Origin: Prorocentrum cordatum
Lineage: Eukaryota; Sar; Dinophyceae; Prorocentrales; Prorocentraceae
Direction: 5' to 3'
DNA: 64,000 bases
Assembly (NCBI GenBank): GCA_963575745.1
Contig: CAUYUJ010004692.1
Coordinates: 313,448-377,447, forward strand
The position numbers and the translations under genes were made by a program. The number at the start of each line of letters is the position of its first letter. Within the stretch, counting starts at the first letter, position 1. The notes below the pieces were generated by a model. It worked only from the letters and a program-made list of their open reading frames with translations. It made no database searches and had not been told where the DNA came from. Of the stretch, positions 32,239 through 42,894 are shown one piece after another.

Positions 32239-34612
32239 CTAGATATGCAGCTTCTTCCACTGGCGGCAGAAGAAGGGCAAGCACTCTTCGGGCTCGTCCT
32301 TAAAACGGCGCAGAATCTCATCAATCGTGCGCTGGCGGACCCCGTCCATGCACAGCAGGGCGAGAGTGTACGGAGGTTTCGACATGCGAAGCTCATACGA
32401 ACCTAAGACGCCTGAGGAGCACTGGAGAAGTTGAGCTCGCACGCGTAGGCGCGTGACCCTGTCGGCCAAATCAATCCCCATAGAGGCGAGCAGGAACCAT
32501 GGACACGTCTCGTCCGAGTTGAACGCTGACACCAAGTTCAATGTTTCAACCTGCGCCTTCGTGATCACGGACGCCCCTGGCCTCATGAGGTCCATGATGC
32601 CTACTCGGGCCCGCTCCCGATGCCCTAACAAGCTGTACATGATGGAGTCCAAGACCAGCAACGATACAGTTGAAATACTGAGCTCCACGGGGGAGGCCGG
32701 GCTACACAGAGAACGGGAGAACCGTAAAAGTCTCAGCTTGTTGTGGCTGGCGAAATCCTCCTTGTCGATCTCGATCAACCTCGCCAGCCGCGCCTCGACG
32801 GTGTCGGAAACGCCCCACTTGGTCCTCAGATCGTCGAGCGCGCTCGGCAGTAGCCTGGGTCCAAGGCAGGACAGAAGGGCTCGCCGACTACACTGTGGGA
32901 CGTGCGTCCACCTACTGAGCGCCATTTGCTGCCAGCCCCTTCCGACGATGAAGGTCTCGATGGGCTGAAGCACCTTCTTGACGCTCTCTTCGAAGCTCTT
33001 GCAGCAGCGACCCCCGACTGGGAGTCCCCGAGCGGCCTCAGGGCTGCCTTCCCGGACACAGCACCAATGCGTCAATCCTGGGGCAGCCTCTCCAGCAGCA
33101 GGCAAGTCAATCAGGGAAAGGTACTCGAGCAACTCCTGGCGAAAGCTGGCCCGCACCAGGTCCCCTTTTAGTCTTTTCCATAGGTATTCATCACAGCCAT
33201 GAGAGGTGAAGAGAACGCCAAAGACGCGCTCTGACCTCCTGGCGTACACCTCTGGCCTCGGGGATGGTTCCACTTGCAAAATGCGCCGAACCACGCGAGC
33301 CAAGCTGGCGGTCAACGCTTCCGAGTTCCTGGGGGAGCGGACAAGAACTGAAAAACGCCCGCGCCCGCTGTGTCCCCACGCAACCCCGTGCTTCCGATTT
33401 CTGCTACGCGGGTCGGGCGCCCTTCCCCCCCCCCGCCCCGCCGCTCCTGCTGGTCCGAAGCCACCGGGTGAAGCTGCTCAGGGAATTCAAAATCGATTGA
33501 ACTTGCTTTACTCTGGTCCTGGCAATCGCGCACAAATGTAAGCAGCACAATTGGCTGAAAGGGAGAATGTTGGGAAACCCTTGCTGGCATATCACAGACA
33601 GAATGTGTTTGATCGCAAGTCCGTTTGCGCTCGCCCCATCGCGCAAGAACACCAACACCACGGCGTCCGACAATTGGCTCATGGCGGCAACCCGTGCTCG
33701 ATCTGACAGGTCCACGGGGTAGGACCGAAACAGAGCCTCCAAAATATGATTGGCTGTCTGCCTCCACAGGAACATTGGTCGACAAATCCAAGGGACCCCG
33801 TAGACGGTTGTTGCCTCTTGAGCGGGGTCGGCGTACGTAAATTCGGTCACCACTGCAGATTGGACCATGGTCTGAACTTTGGAACTGGCAGTCGATGATC
33901 GCTGTGGTGCCCCACGTGTGGACGGTGCACTTCCTACCAGCGACCTGAGCGATTGCAGGGTCTCGTCCCATTGGTAACATATGACCACCACACGGTATTC
34001 CCCGACAACAGGATGGACAGGCATAACGAGTGCCTGGACACGGTCGGCCATGACGCTGCGGATGCATCTGGCCGCGCGAGCAATCGCTCGAATCTGAGAA
34101 GAAGATTTGGCTGAGGAGGAGCCTGTCGACCCAACGACTGCCAGATGCATGGTGACCTGGGCCAGCGTCTGCTCGCCGCCCTCCCCACTCAGGTATCTCT
34201 TCAGCTCGTGGGCTCGAACGCCGAGGATCTTCTGCGCTGCCGGGAATGAAGCTGCCACCACTGCAAGTTGTGTCTTAGCTTTTTTAAGCTGGCCCTGTGC
34301 ATCATCGAGCTTCCTCTGAATGCAAAGACGACTCCATTCCCTACTAGCATTCAGCGCGTGCTGCCAAGACCTCCTCTGGAATTTGCGATTCGCCTGGTGC
34401 GGGACGACAGCGCCGATGGCACCAAGGAGCGCTAACTCCTGCAAGTCCTCTTGAACATGTGGGTCGACAGCCCCCGCTGCTGGCGGGGCTGCGGGCGCCG
34501 CCACCAGAGCAAACTGTTCAGCGGGCGCCACTGCTACGCGCTGGCCCTCGTGGCACGCAGCAAATAGCCTGCCGAGGCTCAGAAGGTCACCAACATCGCA
34601 GTCGACATCCAT
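32239..34612 (-). CDS. Gene C: two-exon multicopy-type dinoflagellate protein, 751 aa, possible transposase relative
   Basis: Exon 1 is 34612-33447 (ATG, MDVDCDVGDLLSLGRLFAAC); exon 2 is 33328-32239. The 118-nt intron starts GA (CAGCAG|GAGCGG) and ends CCCCCAG|GAAC, and joining restores one frame across a G-run where the separate frames otherwise stop. The sum is 2256 nt, exactly 752 codons. Residues 325-330 (DGASAN) followed by C356-C-L-H359 look like the D-x-S-N ... C-x2-H signature of hAT-like RNase-H transposases, with an earlier YQWDET near 213. That resemblance is weak and I do not claim activity. C-terminal half is helical and unrecognised. Ends with WKKLHI at 32239. Confidence 0.65.
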
Positions 34613-34619
34613 CCAGCGG

Positions 34620-34865
34620 CAACAGGCACAGGCACAATACCAGAAGTGCAGTGTGTCTCAGCCACTGCCTCTTTCGAGCAACCATAGAAGTACGATGGCG
34701 ATGGCAGTGATCACGACGTGGTCAAGTGGTGAGCCTTCTGAGTTGTTTACTGCCATCACGAACCCTCATGTTTCAGCTGGTCTGTGACACGAGAGCTTGG
34801 CACATCGCTCGCCTGGTCGACAATATTTGGCGGCGCTCTCCTGACCGAGATGGTGAATCCCACCA
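34620..34865. other. Upstream of gene C, no other gene seen
   Basis: Unique sequence between the gene C start codon and dispersed element copy B. No supportable promoter motif. Confidence 0.3.
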
Positions 34866-35706
34866 GCCCTTTAGGGCGTAAGGTGGTCTAGAGCGTTAAC
34901 TCTTCCAGCCGCCTTCTTCCCCTTCGGGGAGGGGTTTACCCCTCCCCCTGACCCCTCCCCTGGACCTGGAGGGGGGGGATCGCGGGCAGTTAGAGCGTCC
35001 GGGATGGCCCAAGATGGCTCCAAGAGGGCCTCGAAGAGCCCAAGATGATATCCAAGATGGCTCAAGACAGCCTAAGATTCCTCAATCTGGCTCTCAAGAT
35101 GCTCCAAGAGGCCCCAAGAACGCTCCAAGACGGCTCCCAGAAGCCTCCGAGACCTCCAAATCATCCCGCAAGACGGTAAAATCCTTCCAAAACTTTTCTT
35201 ACAAACCACAAACCAATGATGATTGCATCGTCGCCCGTTCGCTTCCGATGGCCATTCGAGGCCTCAAGATGGCTCTACATGGCCCGCGAGGGCCCCGAGG
35301 GAGGCCCAAGAGGGCCCAAGACGGCCCCAAGAGCTCCCAAGAGCGCTCCAAAAACACCCCGAGAGCGCCTCAAGAGGCGATTTTACGGACTCCCGAGGGG
35401 GAGGGGGGGGGATAATTGAAGCTCCTCTTTTTTTATCGATGTCCTCCAAGATGGCCCCAAAAGGCGTCCAGGAGGCCTCAAGAGGCCCCAAGATGGTCCA
35501 AATAGACTCCCAAGAGGCCCCCAAGACGACCCAAGCGGCCCCAAGAGCCCCTCCGAGGAACCCAAGACGCCCGAGAGCCCCCCTGGACCGCCAAGAAAAC
35601 CCCAAGACGCCCCAAGAGGCCTCAAAGAGGCGCCCGAAAGATATCCCACTCCGAGAGGCCTCTGGTCCGTCTTCTCGCCCATCCTCCTTCCTCCTCCTCC
35701 GCCGCC

Positions 35707-35745
<39 letters not shown>

Positions 35746-36065
35746 CATCATCATCATCATCATCAACAACAACATCAACATCATCACCACCATCATCCTC
35801 ATCATCATCAGCATCATCATCACCATCATCAGCATCATCATCATCATCAGCATCATCATCATCGTCAGCATATGATTCGTCATCATTCTCCCTCCTCCTT
35901 CATCCATCCATCCATCCATCCATCCATCCTCCTCCTCCTCCTCCTCATCCTCCTTCGAACGGTTCGGCTGTCCCCCTCTTTGCTCCTACAGGTCCCTATC
36001 ACCTCAACTCGCCTGTGCCTCGTTTGTGGATCGGCTGGTGGGGACGCGCGAAGCGTCAAGAATTC
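34865..36065. mobile_element. 1.2-kb dispersed element, copy B
   Basis: Second copy of the sequence that forms intron 3 of gene A (21660-22830), in the same orientation. Here the tandem core is larger (CCAAGA array 35000-35640) and the microsatellite is (CAT)n at 35706-35880, then (CATC)n and (CCT)n. The right edge is GGGACGCGCGAAGCGTCAAGAATTC at about 36065. No flanking exons are evident. Confidence 0.7.
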
Positions 36066-36650
36066 AGCAGCCGCCCTCATGTTTGTGCCCTCGGTCGACA
36101 CATCACCATTCAATGGCTTTCTACCGTCGTGCTGTCATTATCCCCCTGATCCCTCCACCCACCAACCCTCATCAGACTTACAATGCGCCCTGCCCTCAAA
36201 CTCATGGGCGCCCGATCTCGGATTCGGCTCTGCAGTGGCAAGGAATTAGAGACTCAGGAAATGCAACGACTACCCAATCGCAATCGACCGTATTCGTTGT
36301 GTCTCCCTCCAGTCCTCATCCACCTTTGTCCCAATTACCACCCCCTCCTCATCGCACTCTTCCTCATCCTCCTCCACCCCCTTCTCCACCTCTGGGTCCT
36401 CCCTCGCATCCGCGCCCAGCTAAATCTATCCAGGCATCGCTCTCTGTTCCCGTACTCGTGCGCTGCTGTGCGGCCGCGCAACGAGTGCCCCCACGGCACC
36501 ATTGGAGGCTGACACCGACCAACGGCTATGCCACCACAACGCAGAAATTAAGCGGACTGTTCACAAGTCCCTTCGAGCTCTGTCCATGAAATGCGCGGGG
36601 AATACCTCTGAAAGGCCCCATGCCCCAGATTCCAAGAATTCCTGGCTGTT
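36065..36650. other. No recognised gene
   Basis: Mostly unique, pyrimidine-rich sequence (CCTCCTC words near 36340-36400). No convincing exon on either strand. Confidence 0.35.
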
Positions 36651-37250
36651 TCTTGGCGCTCGCGGGCGCCAGTGGGGACAGCCGCGTGACTTTACCAAAG
36701 GCCTTGGGAGCGCGGCTCGGGGTCCAAACTTCAAGAATGCCAGATGGCCCTCAGGTCCGTCACGGGCCTCTCTTGGGATTCAAGTGGGGCATATGGGGGG
36801 CCCTTGGGGTCGGCAAAAGAAACCAATGTCGCCCACAGCCCTTGAGAATTTGCGCGTAGTTGTAACACTGTCGATTCATGGGTCTTGCGGACGTCCAAGA
36901 CGGCCCAAGAGACTCCGAAGACGGCTGCAAGACGGGCCCTGAGTCCAAGAGAGGACCAAGATGCCCCCGAAGCGGCTTCATGAGAGGCTCAATAGAGGGA
37001 GCTTGGCATGACACGTGGAGGCCGATCCATCCCAAAATGATACACGATAGCGCCAGAAGGCGCGCAAGAAAAGCCGAAGATGCCTCCTGATGTTCCCAGG
37101 AGGCGTCCAAGCCCAAGAGGCTGCAAGAGGCCCCAGAGGTCCCCCGAAAAGCCGAAAAGAGGCCTCCAAGTGTCTTCGGGTACTCCTCCCAAGAGGCCCC
37201 AAGAGGCCTTCGAAAGGCCGGATGCTGGCAGCCTGGGAGGGGCAAGCCGA
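36650..37250. repeat. CCAAGA-type array with GCGTGACTT leader, copy 2
   Basis: The leader CCGCGTGACTTTACCAAAGG and GGGGTCCAAAC match 16920-16970. The array continues with CCAAGACGGCCCAAGAG words to about 37210. Confidence 0.6.
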
Positions 37251-37254
37251 ATGC

Positions 37255-38715
37255 CAATAGTTCCGACCGTGGACTTCGGAGAGGAGGGAAGGCGAGGTCA
37301 TGCGGGGACGGGGGAGAGACAGAAGGGAATGAGGAGGGAGAGCGAGAGTTCCAGGGGCGTGGGAAAGGAGGAAACAACCGCGAATCAACAACGGGTGCTC
37401 CCAGGCCAGCAACCGACTCATTCGGACGCGGCTGCCTTCCCAGTGGATGGCTCCTCTCACGCCAGAGCTGTGCGGAACGACAAGAATGAAGAGGAGGGCA
37501 TGATGAGAAAGGCGCGCAGGGATGATGAGGAAGAGAACACGGGGGGGGACTGCTGATAACGACGTGTGTGATGAGATTTTGGTGTGATCGGGATAGGGCC
37601 TACTGGTCATGCTAATCCGTTTGTAAACAACGCATCGCAGGTCAGGGGAAGGGGGTCTGCCAACCCCCATCGCATTCGGCGGGCGGTGGGACCTACAGGC
37701 AGGCCTTGGAATACGCGACAGCTAGGGCCGGCATGTAGATTTCACATGGCCTGCGGCCGCAAGTTTACACGCCCATCTTCGCCATGCCAACTGCGAAGCA
37801 ATGTGGCCCAACCGCCGCGGGGGCATCAAAAATGCGCGGGCGCGTCATTGATAAAACCCTGGGCGCCCCATCGCACTTCAAGGACAAGGCCCGAAAAAGG
37901 GCAGCTTCGCAACCGCAGCCAAATGTGCCCTTGCGCACGCGTGCCCCGTGCGCCTCCCCCCGTTGCGGCGGTCGACCCCAGGACGAGCAAGCAGTGAGCG
38001 ATCGCGCGCAAAAGACTTTTCCCGCTGCGCTGCTTACGCGGGTCGCACCCCCAGCACCTCCCATTATTGCTTCGTTCGGTGGGGCTCCCTGGCTAACCTG
38101 GAATGGTTTGCATGTGGGGCGTCGGCGGAGCAACTACTACAAAGCATGGCGTGGGTGGCTGCGCGACGCGCCATATGGGCACTTGGGTTGCCCCGCAGCG
38201 CTCCCCAGCCGCGCCCGGGCTTCCTCGCGGGGGAGCGCGGGGCAACGTGCCCCCTTTGTGTGTTAGGACAAGCAGCGACGCTAAGGCTCACCAGAGCCCG
38301 CCCGCAGTGTCGCAGGCTTCACCCAAGGGGGTCTCGAACGAGAACCTCGCTGTAGCGACCGCCCTGGCCAATCGAAAACGCGGCGCGCGCCCCACCAACA
38401 TCAAGATTGGCTCATCGACGGCATTTATTTTCGCGCGCCTGCAATATAGCGCAGAAAATTGCCTGGAGTCGCACAAGCCCCTGCTCACGGGCCCCATGAG
38501 CGCCGGGTCCGAACATTGCAAGTACGTTCAGCCACCAGGTGACGATCGCGCCGTTCGCGAAATCGAGCATACGAAATTGACATACACAGATTTGGCCATT
38601 TTGTTTTTCACGGTGCTACGTTTTGCAATCTGTTGGCAACAGTTTGCCTCAATCTGTACTGCGGGAGCCCTGGTTCTGCGGCCGCGCGCATTTGCAGCCC
38701 CCCAGGGGAGTGCAA
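37255..38715. other. No recognised gene; unique CpG-rich stretch
   Basis: 37260-37560 is purine-biased. 37560-38715 is unique and CpG-rich with several overlapping frames of 60-210 codons and no domain. It ends exactly where the 130-bp satellite begins. Confidence 0.35.
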
Positions 38716-39300
38716 GCCAGGGCCAGGAAGGAAAAAGGAGTTAGAAAGGAATTTGATAAGGACTTTCCAGAGTTAGAGAAGAATTTCGAATGCCAGGGGT
38801 AATTCTGCATCTCAGAGACAATCGAATCAGAATTGCCCGAGAAGCGCCGGGGCCAGGAAGGAAAAAGGAGTTAGAAAAGAATGTGATAAGGACTTGCCAG
38901 AGTTAGAAAGGAATTTCGAATACCAGGGGTAATTTCACATCTCAGAGACAATCGAAGCAGAATTGCCCGAGAAGCGCCAGGGCCAGGAAGGAGAAAAGGA
39001 GTCAGAAAGGAATTCGATAAGGATATTTCAGAGTTAGAAAGGAATTTCGAATACCAGGGGTAATTCTGCAACCCAGAGACAATTGTATCATAATTGCCTG
39101 AGAAGCGCCAGGGCCAGGAAGGAAAAAGGAGTCAGAAAGGAATGTGATCAGGAATTTCCAGAGTTTGAGAGGAATTTCAAATTCCAGAGGGAATTCTGAA
39201 TCTCAGAGACAGTCGAGTCAGAATTGCCCGAGAAGCGCCAGGGCCAGGAAGGAGAAAAGGAGTTCGAATGGAATTTGAGAAGGAAATTCCAGAGTTATAG
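38715..39300. repeat. 130-bp satellite, third block
   Basis: Five units of the satellite seen at 12.3-15.8 kb, over 23 kb away. GCGCC(A/G)GGGCC sites lie near 38845, 38974, 39104 and 39233. It ends within a unit at CCAGAGTTATAGAGGATG. Confidence 0.95.
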
Positions 39301-39404
39301 AGGATGTTCTTTTACGGCGCCGGGGGGTCTGGGCCAGGAGAGAAAAAGCGGCGTTAGAACGGAATTTGACCAGGAATTGCCAGAGTTGCCGGTCCCGACC
39401 ACAT

Positions 39405-39545
39405 GTTCTTAGAACCCCCAAAAGTTTCAAGAACAAAAACAATGTTCTCAGAACATAAACCCGATGTGTTAAACCAAAACAGTCCCAACCAGGCATGTTC
39501 TTAGAACATCCCGTTGAAGCCACAAAAGGTTCTTAGAACATTCTT
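39405..39545. repeat. Cluster of four GTTCTTAGAAC palindromes
   Basis: ATGTTCTTAGAAC, ATGTTCTCAGAACAT, ATGTTCTTAGAACAT and GGTTCTTAGAACATT occur within 140 bp. Either a short inverted-repeat array or a binding-site cluster. Confidence 0.7.
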
Positions 39546-39878
39546 TGGTAGGCCCATAGGCGAGCCAGGACGCTTCGCCGCTGCTTGACTCCTGCCTCAT
39601 CATGCCGAATCACGCGGGAGGCTCGTTCACGGCACGAGCCTGGAGCCGTGCTCGAGGATGTCCCCGTGTGGCCTTTTATGCCCGAGGGAGGAAGACAAGC
39701 AGGAGAGGACGAACGCCTCCTGCCTCGGCATGCCGAAGCGCGCAGGGGAGGCCCGTCCCGTGGCACGAGCCCGCAGCCGTGCTCGAGGCTGCCCCCGTGA
39801 AGCCCTTCTGTGCCAGAGGCGCCGGGCGCCTGCTCCAGGGCAGTCCGGCAGCCTCCTGCCTCCCAACCATGCCACGGG

Positions 39879-40033
39879 CCGGGCCCGTCCCCCTTACAGA
39901 GGGGCTTTGGACGACCAACCAAGAAAGTAGCCAAGCAAACGCACCCGAATGGCTGAAAATGGCAGACCAATTGTCCCCCGACTATTCTTTGACTGTTTTT
40001 GAATGTTCCTCCTGTAGAGGGACAGGCCCGACT
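39879..40033. mobile_element. MITE-like element, family 2, copy 2
   Basis: Left end CCGGGCCCGTCCCCCTTACA and right end TGTAGAGGGACAGGCCCGACT are inverted repeats. The interior is AT-richer with GACTATT and TTTTTGAAT words shared with the other copies. Confidence 0.65.
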
Positions 40034-40034
40034 T

Positions 40035-41080
40035 AACCCCAGCCCCACGTGGCGGGGGAGGAGGATGCGGATGGCCGGCACGCACCCTGCAAGAAGAGAG
40101 GTCAAGGGCCAAGGGCCAGCCGACGGGACCCGACCCAAAACCGGAAGGCCGCCCGTGTGGTTGGAGGGAGCATGAAGGGCGACGGGGAGGGAGGAGAGGA
40201 GGCCGAGAGAGAGAGAGAGAGAAGCGAGGACACTCTGAGGACCTTCTGACAACCACAGATCCCGGGACACTCGCACGCACCGCGAGACGCCGACCGCTCG
40301 CACCGCTCCACGGGCGAACGACCACCGCCCCCTCAGCACAGCAGCGGTGGGTGCTGGGCCGAGGCACCGCCCCAAGGCGGGGTGGGGCGGGCTCGGGGGA
40401 ACCTCAAGCCAAACTGTGCCACCACTGGAGCTGGCGGGCACCTCAGGGAAAGAGGAGGAGAGAGGGAAGAGGAGGGAGGGAGCGAGGGAGGAGAGAGGCG
40501 GGAGGGGAGGAGGATGGGGAGGAGGGAGGGAGCCTGGGAGGGGAGGAGGGGAGGAGGAGGAGGGGGAGCGAGAGACGAAAGAAGGCGGGAGGAGGGAGGG
40601 GGGGAGGAAGGGGCGGGGGATAGGGAGGATGGGAGGAGGGAGGAGGAGGGAGGGAGGGAGAGGAGGGAGGAGGGAGGGGAGGCCTGGGAGGAGGGATGGA
40701 GGGAGGGAGCCCCGCCGCTGCTGCCGAGAGAGAGAGAGAGAGAGAGAAACGGCCTGCTGCGCCGCGCACGGGGCGCGGGCGGTGGCCGCGGGGGGGGGGG
40801 CCGCTCCTTCTCCGCCTCGAGGCGGGCGCGCTCCACCTCGCGCTGCACCTGGCGGGGGGGGGCACCGCGGCGGGAAGGGGGCCCCGCGGAGGGGTGGAGG
40901 AGGAGGGAGGGAGGAGGAGGGGAGGAGGAGGAGGAGGAGGAGGAGGAGGAGGAGGAGAGGGGAGGGAGGAGGAGGAGGAGGAGGAGGAGGAGGAGGGGGG
41001 CTCTGTGGGCCTCTGGGCCGGGCTCTCTTCGTGAGACGAGCGCGTTCCACTGCTCGCAGAAAGTAACTGCTCGCAGACGG
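40035..41080. repeat. GGA/GGGA purine tracts
   Basis: Purine tracts at about 40440-40720 and 40885-41015 with (GA)n near 40725-40750. The intervening 40780-40880 is CG-rich. Very long Glu/Arg or Ser/Leu/Pro frames on both strands are by-products. Confidence 0.85.
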
Positions 41081-41084
41081 CCTG

Positions 41085-41463
41085 GATCCGCCACGGGATA
41101 TCTACGATACATCACATCGATGCAGACATGTGCTTTGGGGGCCGCTTGTGCGAGTAGGCACGTTGCTAGTAGAACCACCTTGGGCGTCATGCGTGGAAGT
41201 CCGCCCCCGGCGCGTCGCTCGCCGCAAGCGGCCCAGGACCTGCGCCCTCGGCCCCCGTCCGCCCGGCCGGTGCCGCGGCCGCGCGGGCGTTGCAGTTCGA
41301 AGGCTGTTCGCCCCCCTCCTGCTGCTCACGCTTCTCTTCCCTCGTCGCGCGGCAGTGCCGGGCGTCTTGGTCGCTGCGGGCCTTCCTCCTTCTCCCCATC
41401 CCCCGAGGGGGTGCAGCATCCTGTTCCTTCCGTGCGCGCGGAGAAAGGACAGGAAGGAACGCC
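41085..41463. repeat. 379-bp direct duplication, copy 1
   Basis: Identical by eye to 41552-41930 and, like it, bordered by GGA tract. On the minus strand each copy opens with a short frame whose start looks like a signal peptide (MTPKVVLLATCLLAQAAPKA, ATG near 41190). No further exon could be linked, so coding is not claimed. Confidence 0.9.
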
Positions 41464-41551
41464 AGGGGGAGGAGGAGGAGGAGGAGGAGGAGGAGGAGGA
41501 GGAGGAGGAGGAGGAGGAGGAGGAGGAGGAGTGAGACGAGGAGGAGGAGGA
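41464..41551. repeat. (GGA)n spacer between the duplicates
   Basis: About 25 GGA units with one interruption (GTGAGACGA). Confidence 0.95.
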
Positions 41552-41930
41552 GATCCGCCACGGGATATCTACGATACATCACATCGATGCAGACATGTGC
41601 TTTGGGGGCCGCTTGTGCGAGTAGGCACGTTGCTAGTAGAACCACCTTGGGCGTCATGCGTGGAAGTCCGCCCCCGGCGCGTCGCTCGCCGCAAGCGGCC
41701 CAGGACCTGCGCCCTCGGCCCCCGTCCGCCCGGCCGGTGCCGCGGCCGCGCGGGCGTTGCAGTTCGAAGGCTGTTCGCCCCCCTCCTGCTGCTCACGCTT
41801 CTCTTCCCTCGTCGCGCGGCAGTGCCGGGCGTCTTGGTCGCTGCGGGCCTTCCTCCTTCTCCCCATCCCCCGAGGGGGTGCAGCATCCTGTTCCTTCCGT
41901 GCGCGCGGAGAAAGGACAGGAAGGAACGCC
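41552..41930. repeat. 379-bp direct duplication, copy 2
   Basis: Offset exactly 467 bp from copy 1 and apparently identical, so the duplication is recent or kept identical by gene conversion. Confidence 0.9.
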
Positions 41931-42360
41931 GAGGAGGGAGGAGGAGGAGGAGGAGGAGGAGGAGGAGGAGGAGAGGAGGAGGAGGAGGAGGAGGAGGAGG
42001 AGGAGGAGGAGGAGGAGAAGGAGGAGGAGGAGGAGGAGGAGGAGGAGGGGGAGGGGGAGGGGGAGGGGGAGGGGAGGAGAGGAGGAGGAGGAGGAGGGGG
42101 GAGGGAGGAGGGGAGGGGGAGGACGGTGAGGAGGAGGGGAGGAGGAGGAGGAGGAGGAGGAGGGAGGAGGAGGAGGAGAGGAGGAGGGAGGAGATGAGGA
42201 GGAGGAGGAGGGAGGAGGAGGAGGAGGAGGAGGAGGAGGAGGGGTAGGAGGAGGAGGAGGAGGAGGAGGAGGAGCAGGAGGAGGGGGAGGAGGAGGCGGA
42301 GGAGGAGAAGGAGGACGAGGAGGACGAGGGGGAGGAGGAGGAGGGCGAAGGTAGGGCGAA
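41931..42360. repeat. (GGA)n tract, about 430 bp
   Basis: Near-continuous GGA with GGGGGA interruptions at 42045-42075. Frames on either strand are low-complexity. Confidence 0.95.
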
Positions 42361-42498
42361 GGAGGGAAGAAGAGGGGACGGGGCGACGCCTTTCAAGATT
42401 CCCGTGCTCGCGAGCGCGAGGAGCTTCTGGACGCGCCGCCGCCGCTCGGCGCGCCGCGGGGACTCGCCCCACGAGGGGGAGGGGGTCAGGCTAATCTT

Positions 42499-42650
42499 AG
42501 GTCGGGCATGTCCTCCCACAGGCGGATTTTGAAAGACAAGATAACAAACAAGCAAAACATACAAACATCAGTCAAAACAGTCGAACATCGCCCCCAGACT
42601 ATTGTTTGCCAATTATTGAACTTTCGTCCTGTAGAGGGACATGCCCGACT
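42499..42650. mobile_element. MITE-like element, family 2, copy 3
   Basis: Left end AGGTCGGGCATGTCCTCCCA, right end TGTAGAGGGACATGCCCGACT. 152 bp, AT-rich interior, no frame. Confidence 0.75.
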
Positions 42651-42894
42651 GAAGGCTAATCAGGACGACCCCAAAGGGAATAACTAGAATCACGAGTCTC
42701 CGAATCGCTGCTTCGAGGGGCAAGCGATGCCATAAACATAAACCGTTCGTTGGAGGTTCGCGAGAATTTATTGGATCGGCGATGGATCCCCCTAGCCTCC
42801 GGCGCCGCCCCTGGCGCGCTCCGCGTAACAGGGATGGGGTTCCAGCGCAGATCCAAAAAATCAGCCTAGACCTCCGACGAATCTGCCGACCCCT

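Noticed and set aside
32199-32240. Gene C as two separate genes split near 33.4 kb
   Set aside because: A 118-nt GA-AG intron joins the two frames in phase and gives an exact codon count, which is simpler than two broken genes.
39405-39545. GTTCTTAGAAC palindromes as glucocorticoid-type response elements
   Set aside because: Such nuclear receptors are not known in dinoflagellates; only the palindrome shape is similar.
40382-42247. 600-codon plus-strand Arg/Glu frame and similar frames on both strands
   Set aside because: Driven by GGA tracts; identical low-complexity frames occur in other phases and strands.
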